The notes under the pieces are model-generated. The model was not told the origin of the DNA. It saw only the letters and a program-made list of their open reading frames with translations, and did not search any database. From Hyphomicrobiales bacterium (GTDB lineage Bacteria > Pseudomonadota > Alphaproteobacteria > Rhizobiales > JACESI01), in NCBI GenBank assembly GCA_039973685.1, contig JBDWKL010000043.1, positions 1-64,000 on the forward strand: DNA of 64,000 nucleotides, written 5' to 3'. Below, in pieces: positions 18,199 through 27,332 of the stretch. The position numbers were made by a program, and so were the translations under genes. The first letter of the stretch is position 1; each line of letters opens with the position of its first letter.

Positions 18199-20547
18199 AT
18201 GATGACGCAGGGAGCAAGTGCTTTTGCGGCTATACGAGGGATTCTGACCTTTTGGCAGCGCGATAGGAATCCATCTACAGCGAGCGGACACGCGCGAATT
18301 ATCGCTAACCCTGCTTATCAAAAATTACTCAATGCCGAACCATGGTTCCGCCGACTGATACCTGTTTTCATCGTAACCTTCATCGTTCTTATCGGCCTCG
18401 CGAGAGGTGCGCAGATTTGGGAAAATCATAAAGAAACTCTCATTCGCGCAGAAGAAAACCTGAGCCTCATCGCCTCTTTACTTGAAAAAGACTTTGCATC
18501 AGATGAGACGAAAACACCTCCTCACCAGCTCACAAACAAATTAATTGCAGCACTGGCAGATCACGCACCAAAAGGCTCAACCAAAGATGGCCGTGTTCTG
18601 CTTATCAGCAACCAAGTGGGTAAAATAATCGCTCAAGAGCCAAATTTTGGCCAGCAAAATATCTATCTTTCAGACATTCTAGAACCAACCCAACCGCTGC
18701 TTACCTTTGGTGAACGCGCGGGTGTCATGACTGTCACTATGCTGGAAACAGAAGGTGAAGCCATTGTCACGACACGCCACCTAGGAGGCGGGATTGGCGC
18801 ACTAACAGTCTATCAACCGAAGGAAGCAATCCTAAAACAATGGCGCGCAGACGTTAGCCTCAATGCTTCAATCTTCATTGGCACAGGCATGCTTTTGACT
18901 GTCGTTCTTTATGCCTTCTTCACTCAAACAGCACGCGCTGACGAAGCAGATAGAATTTACCACAACACCTACGACCGATTTGATACAGCTCTCAAGCACG
19001 GCCGATGCGGCCTTTGGGATTGGGATATCGCACGAGGTCGCGCATTTTGGTCGCCCTCCATGTATGAAATACTCGGCCTCCCTCCCAGACAAGCGTTGAT
19101 TGGGTATGGTGAGATCACAGACATCATCCATGAAGGCGACATCGACATGCTTGAGATCGCTGAGCGCGTGCTCAATGGAGAACTGAGTAACGTTGATCAC
19201 ACTTACCGCATGCGTCACGCAGATGGCCATTGGATTTGGGTTCGTGTTCAAGGGGAAGCCGTTGTCACAAATGCTAATGAAGCGCCTCACCTCGTCGGAA
19301 TATGCATCGACGTTTCTGACCAAATTCGTCTGGAACAAGAAAACAAGACAGCCAACAGTCGCTTGCGTGATTCAATTGAAACACTCTCAGAAGCTTTCGT
19401 TTTGTGGGATGCGAAAAACCGTCTTGTTGTCTGCAATGAAAAATACCGCGAACTCAATCAAATCAAACCGGAACTAGCTGTACCGGGTGCGCCTTATGAG
19501 GAAGTCATGAACGGCGCCAATGGCCCACAACCACTCATTATGGACGATGATCTCGCTAATTCCGATGTTAAAAACAGATCATTTGAAACTGCATTGAGCG
19601 ACGGGCGTTGGTTGCAAATCAATGAACACCGCACAGATGATGGTTGCTACGTGACAATTGGTACGGACATTACAAAGATCAAACGCAACCAAGAAGACCT
19701 ACGCACGCGTGAACAAGAGCTTGAAGCCTCCGTGCGCGACCTTGAACACTCGCAGACCGAGTTGCGCAATCTTGCAGCCCAATATTCTCGTCAACGCGAA
19801 ATCGCGCAAGATGCGAACCGTGAAAAAGCAGAATTCCTCGCTAATATTTCACACGAATGGCGCACTCCGCTCAATGCGATTATCGGTTTTTCCGACATGA
19901 TGACACAAGGCGCATTTGGCCCACTAGGAAGCGATAAATACGCTGAATATTGCGAAGACATCAACAAGAGCGGAACTTACATGCTCGCCTTTATCAATGA
20001 TGTATTGGATATGTCAGAAATCGAAGCAGGACGCTTCCAACTCGACAAAGAAACCTTCGACGCTACCGGTGTGATCAATGATTGCATTGATGGCAAAATG
20101 GCTGATGCTGAGCAAAATGGCATTACAATCGACAGCAACATTTCCAAGGACATTGAACTTAACGCCGATCGCCGTGTTTTGAAGCAAGTGATCCATAATC
20201 TTTTGACGAACGCGATCAAGTTCAACCAAGCAGATGGTTCAGTTTCAATCGTTGCTAAAACCCAAAATGACAATTTAACAATTAGCGTCAGCGACACCGG
20301 TATTGGCATCGCGTCAGATTTACTCAAAGAAGTTTGCAAGCCGTTCAAACAGGTTCAAAACCAACTCACGAAGAACCACACCGGCTCAGGCCTTGGTCTT
20401 GCTATTTGCAAATCAGTGGTGGAGATGCACCAAGGTGAGATGACCATTAAGTCGGCACTCGGCAAGGGCACAACAGTCACCATTGAATTGCCTCTCGCAG
20501 TGAAAGAAACCAAATTTCCTGAAGTAAAAGCAATGACGATCGAATAG
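18199..20547 (+). CDS. PleC-like membrane sensor histidine kinase with two PAS domains
   Basis: This protein has 782 residues from the ATG at 18199; the frame is open to a GTG at 18139. Two transmembrane helices (about 40-62 and 210-235) flank a periplasmic sensor region of about 150 residues. Two PAS domains follow (about 255-390 and 395-500), then a coiled coil, HisKA (His552) and HATPase. The H-box reads SHEWRTPLNAIIGFSDMM, with Trp where most relatives have Leu. The stretch GPLGSDKYAEYCEDINKSGTY is typical of the PleC/DivJ/PdhS kinases that act on DivK. The C-terminal catalytic motifs are present (NLLTNAIKFN, DTGIGI, GSGLGLAI). The membership in the PleC group is inferred from the HisKA region, not proven. 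Confidence 0.85.
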   Translation: MMTQGASAFAAIRGILTFWQRDRNPSTASGHARIIANPAYQKLLNAEPWFRRLIPVFIVTFIVLIGLARGAQIWENHKETLIRAEENLSLIASLLEKDFASDETKTPPHQLTNKLIAALADHAPKGSTKDGRVLLISNQVGKIIAQEPNFGQQNIYLSDILEPTQPLLTFGERAGVMTVTMLETEGEAIVTTRHLGGGIGALTVYQPKEAILKQWRADVSLNASIFIGTGMLLTVVLYAFFTQTARADEADRIYHNTYDRFDTALKHGRCGLWDWDIARGRAFWSPSMYEILGLPPRQALIGYGEITDIIHEGDIDMLEIAERVLNGELSNVDHTYRMRHADGHWIWVRVQGEAVVTNANEAPHLVGICIDVSDQIRLEQENKTANSRLRDSIETLSEAFVLWDAKNRLVVCNEKYRELNQIKPELAVPGAPYEEVMNGANGPQPLIMDDDLANSDVKNRSFETALSDGRWLQINEHRTDDGCYVTIGTDITKIKRNQEDLRTREQELEASVRDLEHSQTELRNLAAQYSRQREIAQDANREKAEFLANISHEWRTPLNAIIGFSDMMTQGAFGPLGSDKYAEYCEDINKSGTYMLAFINDVLDMSEIEAGRFQLDKETFDATGVINDCIDGKMADAEQNGITIDSNISKDIELNADRRVLKQVIHNLLTNAIKFNQADGSVSIVAKTQNDNLTISVSDTGIGIASDLLKEVCKPFKQVQNQLTKNHTGSGLGLAICKSVVEMHQGEMTIKSALGKGTTVTIELPLAVKETKFPEVKAMTIE

Positions 20548-20557
20548 CGCGGTAGCA

Positions 20558-23479
20558 TTATTGCGCTAGCACCTTTTCATAAATCGAACGGACTGCTGTC
20601 TGGCTTTCTTCCAAATGGGCGATCAATCGCGCAAAATCTGGCATATCAGCCTGCACAAAAAGGCGTTCTTTTAGCTCATCAGGTGCGGTGTCTGGATCAA
20701 ACTCGTTGACCATACAAAGGCGCATGAGCTGAATAAGATCGCTAAATAGATCGAATGCTCCAAGCAAAGTATCCTTGTCAGCGTCAGGCAATATTGTAGG
20801 CACATCAGCGTTCATCAAAGCTTGTCGAGTATTGGTCGAGCGTGCGTTTGCATTGTTGCTTTCAGCTAATTGAATAAACTGCGTAATAAATTCAATGTCG
20901 ACCAAACCGCCACGGGCTTCTTTCATTCCAAAAACAGTTCGCGCTTCTTTGGCTTCATGTAACCGTTCATTCATCTCAGCCACGTCTTTGCGCAACACCG
21001 CCAAGTCGCGAGGTTTATTCACAACCTCATCAATTGCACGATTGATGCGAGCACATAATTTATCACTGCCGCCAATCACCCGCGCTCGTGTTAGTGCCAT
21101 GTGTTCCCATGTCCACGCTGCTTCATTTTGATATTTGATGAAGCTTGTAACCTCAGTCGCAAGTGGCCCTGCTTTGCCAGAAGGGCGCAATCTCATATCC
21201 ACTTCATAGGCGATCCCCTCACCCATTGGAGCAGAAAGTGCTGCGATGAAGCGCTGGGTAATTCTTGCAAAATATTGGGTTACTGCGATCGGGCGACGGC
21301 CATCGGATTCTGTTACATCGGGATCGACATCATAAATCAAAATCAAATCAAGGTCAGAGGTCGGCGACATCTCTCGCCCCCCCAATTTGCCCATAGCAAG
21401 GATGGTAATATCAGCACCACTGACATAGCCATGATTGCGGGCGACCTCTTCCACCACCAGCGGCATAAGACCAACGGTTACCACATCAGCAAGATCAGAA
21501 TAAAGCAGCTGGGATTCTTGCGGTGTGATGGTGCCAGACAAAAGCCGCGTGCCAATTAGGAAGCGTTGTTCCTCAACAAAAACGCGCGCGCGATCAAGGC
21601 AGTCTTGATAGTCAATTGCAATCTCGAAACTTTGCGCAAGTTGCTCTTTCAGCTGCGGTGAGGTTGGGATCGACCCAAAGAAAGCGGGTTCAAGCAGTGC
21701 ATCAAAAATATGAGGTCGTCGTGCAATCGTTTGCGCAAGCCTCGGGGCACTGCCCATGAGTGACGCCAGAAGATCAAGCAGATGATCATTGGCCTTCAAC
21801 AAGCCGAACAATTGTACGCCTGCAGGCAAGTTCTTCAAAAACTCATCAAACGTGAATATGGCACTATCCGGCGCTCCATTACGCGCAAGCGATGCAAGCA
21901 GCTTCGGCAACATAACAGCCAAAGCCTCCCGCGCCTTTTCAGAGCGCATGGCCTTGTAGTGCCCAGACTGCCATTGGCGAATGATCGAAGACACTTGCAT
22001 GCTGTTTTCAAAGCCTAGTTCTTCAAGTGCTTTTAATGTCGCTGGGTCATCATTGTCAGCAGGAAAGGCAATCGTGGATAAGGCATCCTGCTCATCATCT
22101 GCTTCAAACAGATTTGCATAATGAGAAGAAACCGATTGAAAGCACGAGAGCAACGCCGCATCGAACTCTCCACGCGTTTCAAACCCCATTAGGCGGCCAA
22201 TGGCTTCAAACGCTTCATCATCTTTTGGCAACGCATGTGTCTGCTCGTCAAAACGCATTTGAATGCGGTGCTCTACATTGCGTAAAAAGCGATAATGAGT
22301 TGCAAGCACCTTAGCTGTTTCATCATCAATCCACCCTGCCTCTGCGAGCAGTTTCAACCCTTCAAGCGTACCTGTTACCCGCAACTGCGAATTTCGACCG
22401 CCAGCAATGAGTTGTTGGGTTTGGACAAAAAACTCAATCTCACGAATACCGCCACGCCCAAGCTTCACATTATGGCCAGCTAACGCAATCGTTGCGTGAC
22501 CTTTGTGAAGGTGGGTTTGCCGCTTCATCGCATGAACATCTGCGATCATGGCAAAGTCCATATATTTGCGCCATATAAACGGACTGATGTCACTCAGAAA
22601 AGCCTCTGCGGCGCCAATATCGCAAGAAACAGGTCGCGCTTTAATGAAGGCTGCACGTTCCCAGTTTTGGCCAATGCTTTCGTAATAATTGATCGCTGCC
22701 TCAGTAGATATCGCTACCGCTGTAGCACCGGGATCAGGCCGCAGGCGCAAGTCGGTGCGAAACACATAACCGTGCTCGGTGCGTTCTTGCAGTATTTTAA
22801 CAATGCGCTTGGTGACCCGAACAAGACTTGGTTGCAGCTCAAAGCGATCCGTGATTTGCACCTTACCTGCTTCATAAAAAACGATGATGTCGATGTCGCT
22901 GGAATAGTTGAGTTCAAACGCGCCATGCTTACCCATTGCAAGCACGATGAGGCCACTGTCTTCTTCTGGCTTCGCTTCATTGGCGAGTTGAAGCTTTCCT
23001 CGATGCGTCTCTTGAAACAAGGCAAAGCGAATGGCGGCGAGCAAGGTGGCATCTGCAAATTTTGAGAGTACCTCCGTCACGCACTCCATGGGCCAAACGC
23101 GACCAAGATCGAACAGAGCAAGGCCTAGCGCCATTTTCCGCTTCAAACCGCGCAACGCCCGCATCAATTCGCTCTCAGACACTGTTAAATGATCAAGCGC
23201 GCCGACTTCCTTAATAAGGTCGGTGATTTTCTCGTCTTGAGGGAAGGCAATCAAGTCAGCTGCAAAGTCCGCATAGTCTAGCAAACAATCTCGAATAAAA
23301 GGCGCGTCGCAGATGGCAGCTTGAAGAAGACCAAACCGTGCTGGGTCAGCTTTGATCCGCTCCACTGCGGGCTGCGCTTCATCAGTCAGGCGATCAAAAA
23401 ACTCTTCTACCCGTTCACGCGCGCGCTCTTCATCATCAACAGGCAATGATTGGAAGGCATGACCAGCGGTAGAACTCAA
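20558..23479 (-). CDS. glnE: Glutamine synthetase adenylyltransferase/deadenylyltransferase
   Basis: This 973-residue bifunctional enzyme adenylylates and deadenylylates glutamine synthetase in response to PII. Two nucleotidyltransferase domains are visible: the N-terminal one with NYSSDIDIIVFYE and the C-terminal one with SPTSDLDLILIYDV (G-S/T-X-D-X-D signatures). Each is followed by a GlnD-like helical region (GHATIALAGHNVKLGRGGIR and MKEARGGLVDIEFITQF). The start ATG overlaps the stop of the upstream histidine kinase gene by four bases, so it belongs to a response regulator-kinase-glnE transcript. It converges on the PleC-like kinase gene. Confidence 0.96.
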   Translation of the reverse strand: MSSTAGHAFQSLPVDDEERARERVEEFFDRLTDEAQPAVERIKADPARFGLLQAAICDAPFIRDCLLDYADFAADLIAFPQDEKITDLIKEVGALDHLTVSESELMRALRGLKRKMALGLALFDLGRVWPMECVTEVLSKFADATLLAAIRFALFQETHRGKLQLANEAKPEEDSGLIVLAMGKHGAFELNYSSDIDIIVFYEAGKVQITDRFELQPSLVRVTKRIVKILQERTEHGYVFRTDLRLRPDPGATAVAISTEAAINYYESIGQNWERAAFIKARPVSCDIGAAEAFLSDISPFIWRKYMDFAMIADVHAMKRQTHLHKGHATIALAGHNVKLGRGGIREIEFFVQTQQLIAGGRNSQLRVTGTLEGLKLLAEAGWIDDETAKVLATHYRFLRNVEHRIQMRFDEQTHALPKDDEAFEAIGRLMGFETRGEFDAALLSCFQSVSSHYANLFEADDEQDALSTIAFPADNDDPATLKALEELGFENSMQVSSIIRQWQSGHYKAMRSEKAREALAVMLPKLLASLARNGAPDSAIFTFDEFLKNLPAGVQLFGLLKANDHLLDLLASLMGSAPRLAQTIARRPHIFDALLEPAFFGSIPTSPQLKEQLAQSFEIAIDYQDCLDRARVFVEEQRFLIGTRLLSGTITPQESQLLYSDLADVVTVGLMPLVVEEVARNHGYVSGADITILAMGKLGGREMSPTSDLDLILIYDVDPDVTESDGRRPIAVTQYFARITQRFIAALSAPMGEGIAYEVDMRLRPSGKAGPLATEVTSFIKYQNEAAWTWEHMALTRARVIGGSDKLCARINRAIDEVVNKPRDLAVLRKDVAEMNERLHEAKEARTVFGMKEARGGLVDIEFITQFIQLAESNNANARSTNTRQALMNADVPTILPDADKDTLLGAFDLFSDLIQLMRLCMVNEFDPDTAPDELKERLFVQADMPDFARLIAHLEESQTAVRSIYEKVLAQ

Positions 23480-24870
23480 TGAGCCGCTCCTTTGTGCGTA
23501 TTTGGTATTTTTATACGAGCAATAAGACCAGGGTTATTACCCTCAAAATCAAGCACACCACCGTGCAGTTTAGCAACCACAGATACGAGACTTAATCCCA
23601 AGCCACTGCCAGATTTGCTTCGGCTTTGATCCAACCTTGTAAAACGCTTTTTCACCCGTTCAAAGTCTTTAGCATCAATCCCCGGTCCATCGTCAGCAAC
23701 GGCAATAACCGCCATGCTTTTCTCGAAGGTCACAGACACTTCCACGTTGGCGCCGCTCCCTGCATATTTAATCGCATTATCGATCAAATTGGCAACCGCT
23801 TGGCTTAACAGCTCACGGTTCACGGCGAAGGCGCGTGCATTATCCGACAAGTGATGGATCAGCGAAAGCCCCTCATCTTCTGCAACAGGTTCGTAAAGTT
23901 CCACCACATCCGCCACGATTGCATCAAGGTTGATGGTTTCATCCACCCCAATTGACGAACCAGCCTCCACACGCGCAATACGTAACAAGGCGTCGAAGAT
24001 ATTGATCAACTGATCTGATTCAACAATCGTCCCCTCAAGCGCCTCTTTCATGTCAGCTTTGCCTGCCTTGCTTGCAAGAACGGACTCCACGCGGTTTCTC
24101 ATGCGTGTAAGCGGCGTTTTTAGATCATGGGCGATATTGTCGGATACATCCTTAAGACCGTTCAGCAGCGCCTCAATCCGGTCCAGCATATCATTGAGAT
24201 TACCTGCCAAGCGATCAAACTCATCGCCCGACCCGTCAATTGCTAGTCGCTCTGACAAGTTTCCCGCGACAATCGTCTGGCTCGTGGCCGACATAGTATC
24301 AATACGCCGCAGAACCCGTCGCCCTACAAGGAACCAACTCAAGAACCCCAAGACGACAAGGGAAACCACCATGATCAGAATAAAGCCAGAGATGATCTGC
24401 TTAAACTCTTCGCGCTCCCCAACATCGCGGCCAATGATGAGATGAAAACCGCTCGGCAAATTAAAGATACGAACCATCGCAACCGTTGCTTCAATCTCTC
24501 CGTTAGAACGCAGACGATTATAGGGAAGCGGGTGAAGGGCTTGGCGATCTAGGGAAAGGAAGTCTGGCGGTAAATTTGGAATGTTGCCTGCAAGCCCACG
24601 GCCTTGAAAGTTTGTGACCAACAAAGCAGGAGCGCCCGGCAATCGGCTTCTTGAATCCAAATGATCAAGCAAACCGCGAATACCGTTTTGATCATAATGA
24701 TCGTTGAGGCCAGCAAGTTCCGAGCTGATTGTCTGGTTTAATTGCGTGCTCAACTGGTTGCTCAATGTGTAAGCAAGATAGCCGACCATCGCGATTGTGA
24801 AGACAATGAACACCGTCATGTAGATCAGCGTTAGTTTGAAAGCCGTGGTTTTGAAAAACGTGCCGAACAC
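23476..24870 (-). CDS. Two-component sensor histidine kinase with HAMP domain
   Basis: This 464-residue EnvZ/PhoQ-type kinase has two transmembrane helices (about 10-33 and 158-182) around a periplasmic loop of about 120 residues. A HAMP domain (about 183-237), HisKA (NIAHDLKTPLTRMRNRVE, phospho-acceptor His) and HATPase (NLIDNAIKYAG, DDGPGI, GSGLGLSLV) follow. The partner is the OmpR-type regulator encoded four bases upstream. The neighbouring degP gene, on the same strand and upstream of the pair, suggests an envelope-related signal; this is inference. Confidence 0.9.
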   Translation of the reverse strand: MFGTFFKTTAFKLTLIYMTVFIVFTIAMVGYLAYTLSNQLSTQLNQTISSELAGLNDHYDQNGIRGLLDHLDSRSRLPGAPALLVTNFQGRGLAGNIPNLPPDFLSLDRQALHPLPYNRLRSNGEIEATVAMVRIFNLPSGFHLIIGRDVGEREEFKQIISGFILIMVVSLVVLGFLSWFLVGRRVLRRIDTMSATSQTIVAGNLSERLAIDGSGDEFDRLAGNLNDMLDRIEALLNGLKDVSDNIAHDLKTPLTRMRNRVESVLASKAGKADMKEALEGTIVESDQLINIFDALLRIARVEAGSSIGVDETINLDAIVADVVELYEPVAEDEGLSLIHHLSDNARAFAVNRELLSQAVANLIDNAIKYAGSGANVEVSVTFEKSMAVIAVADDGPGIDAKDFERVKKRFTRLDQSRSKSGSGLGLSLVSVVAKLHGGVLDFEGNNPGLIARIKIPNTHKGAAH

Positions 24871-24874
24871 CGCT

Positions 24875-25561
24875 CTATTTCCTCTTCGCCGACTTCAACA
24901 CGTAACCCGCACCACGCATGGTGTGGACCAGAGGTTCGTCGAAACCTTTATCAATTTTCGAACGGAGGCGGGAGATGTGGACGTCGATCACATTCGTCTG
25001 CGGATCAAAATGATAGTCCCATACATTTTCCAAAAGCATGGTTCTGGTCACGACTTGGCCAGCATTCTTCATCAGAAACTCAAGCAGGCGAAACTCTCTC
25101 GGCTGGAGAACAATTTCAGTGTCAGAGCGATGGACGGAATGGGCGAGACGGTCAAGCTCAAGGTCGGCCACTTTTAAAGTCGTGCTTTGCTCATTCACGC
25201 CGCCGCGTCTTTTTGCCAACACTTCAATGCGGGCGAGCAATTCACTGAAGGCATAGGGTTTGGTGAGATAGTCATCCCCGCCTGCCCGCAAACCTTCGAC
25301 ACGATCATCGACCTGACCGAGAGCTGATAAAATAAGAACGGGGGTTTGGTTGTCTTCCGCGCGCAAACTAGCAATGACGGATAAGCCATCGCGCTTGGGC
25401 AGCATACGGTCAACGACCAAAACATCGTAGTCACTACCGCTTGCGAGAAAATAGCCTTCCTCTCCATCAGCCGCCAGCTCAACCACATGACCTGCTTCAT
25501 TAAGCGCTTTGGTCAAGTAGCTTGCCGCTTCAGTATCGTCTTCTATGAGGAGGATGCGCAT
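24875..25561 (-). CDS. OmpR-family response regulator
   Basis: This 228-residue protein has a receiver domain (about 1-115) with acidic pocket EDD at 7-9, phospho-acceptor Asp51 (VLVVDRMLPKRDG) and Lys in GDDYLTKPYAFSELLARI. A winged-helix DNA-binding domain (about 130-225) contains VLQPREFRLLEFLMKNAG and TNVIDVHISRLRSKID. It is followed four bases later by its kinase gene and then glnE. It lies 86 bases downstream of degP on the same strand. Confidence 0.93.
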   Translation of the reverse strand: MRILLIEDDTEAASYLTKALNEAGHVVELAADGEEGYFLASGSDYDVLVVDRMLPKRDGLSVIASLRAEDNQTPVLILSALGQVDDRVEGLRAGGDDYLTKPYAFSELLARIEVLAKRRGGVNEQSTTLKVADLELDRLAHSVHRSDTEIVLQPREFRLLEFLMKNAGQVVTRTMLLENVWDYHFDPQTNVIDVHISRLRSKIDKGFDEPLVHTMRGAGYVLKSAKRK

Positions 25562-25647
25562 TTGATAAACCCCGAGCTATCGTCGAAGTTGAGATAATCG
25601 GCTGCCAGTGCTTAATGCAAGGGCAGCTGATTTATTAGTTGTTGGTG

Positions 25648-27204
25648 TTAGCCTTTTTTCTTCAAGGGCAAAGCAACGAAGCGTGTGCCATTCGCGCTTT
25701 CAACACGGAGAAGGACAGCTTTCTTGCCCTTTTCACGAGCCGCTGCAATCACTTCCTTCGCAGCTTTTGGTGTATCGACAGATTGGCTATCAATCTGTGA
25801 AATCGTATCACCAACACGAAGCGCTTTACCTGCCAAGACACTGGTTGGCGAGATTTGCGTCACTTCCAAGCCTTCACCACCTTCAGCCGATTTAAGCTCA
25901 AGACCAAACTCTTCCATAGCTTCAGGTTCTGCTGGTTTTGCAGGCTCTGATTTAACGGATGCTTGTCTAATGCGCTCAGGCAAGGTGCCAAGCGTTACAT
26001 CGATCTCTTTCGATTCACCGTCTCTGAAGACAGTCAACGCAACTTTTGTATCTGGACGGAAGCCAGCAATACGGCGGGAAAGGTCCTTAGTGTCTTCCAC
26101 CTTCTCACCATTTACCGCGATGATTGCATCGCCTGATTTGATGCCAGCTTTACCAGCAGGCGTTTCAGGTGTTGTCGATGCCACCAATGCACCAGCGGTG
26201 TCTGCTAGACCAATGCCATCAGCAAGGTCGCGGGTGATGTCTTGAATTTGTACACCTAAGAAGCCGCGAACAACTTTACCGTCGCTTTTCAAATCAGTGA
26301 TAACTGATTTCGCAGTTTCAGCAGGGATCGCAAAAGCAATACCAACATTGCCACCTGATCGTGAATAGATCGCCGTGTTAATGCCAATCACTTCACCATT
26401 CAAATTGAACGCGGGACCACCTGAGTTACCTTTGTTGACCGCCGCATCAATTTGGATGAAGTCATTGTAACGGCTAGCGCCAATATCGCGACCACGGGCT
26501 GAGATGATGCCAGCTGTTACCGTGCCACCCAGACCAAACGGGTTACCAACAGCAACAACCCACTCACCAACGCGGCTGTCTTCATCAGCAAATTTTACAT
26601 AAGTGAATTTCTTTTTCTCTTTAACTTGCAAGAGCGCCAAGTCAGTACGGGCATCTTTACCGATCAATTCGGCTTCAAGTTCTGTGCCATCATTGGTCAC
26701 AACGAAAAACTCAGCACCGCCATCAACAACATGATTGTTAGTTACAACCAAACCCTCTTCAGAAATAAAGAAGCCCGACCCTTGGCCACTAAAACGACGG
26801 CGCGGCGGCTGATTGTCGTCATTTTTCTTTTCTTCTTGGCGTTCACTGCGCTCATCACGCTCATTGTTCTCACCAAATTCACGGAAGAAACGGTTGAACG
26901 GATGGTCTTTAGGAAGATCACGGAAGCCTGGAATAATATCAAGTGGATTGCCACCACGCTGAGCAACGTTTCGCGCTTTTACATCTGACTTCACCCGAAC
27001 GCTCACAACAGCAGGCGCTACTTTTTCAACCACATCAGCAAAACCAACCACTCGCTGACCTTCAACACGGACAGGTTCTGCATAGGCAGCCGTTGTATTG
27101 CTCAAAAGAGCAGGCGCGGCAACAACACTTGCAAGACCAAGGCTGGTCGCACCAAGGATTGCGGCACGGAAAGATTTTTGAAAAGAAGTTGATGATGAAT
27201 TCAT
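25648..27204 (-). CDS. degP: Periplasmic Do-family serine protease/chaperone
   Basis: This 518-residue HtrA protein has an N-terminal export signal (hydrophobic to about residue 42, cleaved near AYA-EP). The trypsin-like domain shows the triad in VVTNNHVVDGG (His), RTDLALLQV (Asp) and NKGNSGGPAFN (Ser). Two PDZ domains follow (about 310-400 and 425-515). It degrades or refolds damaged envelope proteins. A charged insertion of mainly Glu, Arg and Lys (about residues 105-135) precedes the protease core. A separate promoter in the 110-base gap upstream of the gene is likely. Confidence 0.95.
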   Translation of the reverse strand: MNSSSTSFQKSFRAAILGATSLGLASVVAAPALLSNTTAAYAEPVRVEGQRVVGFADVVEKVAPAVVSVRVKSDVKARNVAQRGGNPLDIIPGFRDLPKDHPFNRFFREFGENNERDERSERQEEKKNDDNQPPRRRFSGQGSGFFISEEGLVVTNNHVVDGGAEFFVVTNDGTELEAELIGKDARTDLALLQVKEKKKFTYVKFADEDSRVGEWVVAVGNPFGLGGTVTAGIISARGRDIGASRYNDFIQIDAAVNKGNSGGPAFNLNGEVIGINTAIYSRSGGNVGIAFAIPAETAKSVITDLKSDGKVVRGFLGVQIQDITRDLADGIGLADTAGALVASTTPETPAGKAGIKSGDAIIAVNGEKVEDTKDLSRRIAGFRPDTKVALTVFRDGESKEIDVTLGTLPERIRQASVKSEPAKPAEPEAMEEFGLELKSAEGGEGLEVTQISPTSVLAGKALRVGDTISQIDSQSVDTPKAAKEVIAAAREKGKKAVLLRVESANGTRFVALPLKKKG

Positions 27205-27310
27205 GGGGAAGGCTCCATATTGATCGTTAAAGTTTGAGAGCGCGATTGCGCCCTATAACCAGTTCGTTGTCATCAATATGGAGTAGCCAACCTTACAATT
27301 GCCTTTCGCC

Positions 27311-27332
27311 AACATTACGATTTTGTAATGTT
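27311..27332. repeat. Perfect 8-base inverted repeat spanning the hydrolase-OsmC stop codon
   Basis: AACATTAC (27311-27318) and GTAATGTT (27325-27332) form a hairpin with a 6-base spacer and include the TAA stop of the hydrolase-OsmC gene. No T-run follows on the minus strand, so it is an atypical terminator, or alternatively an operator about 110 bases upstream of degP. Confidence 0.5.
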
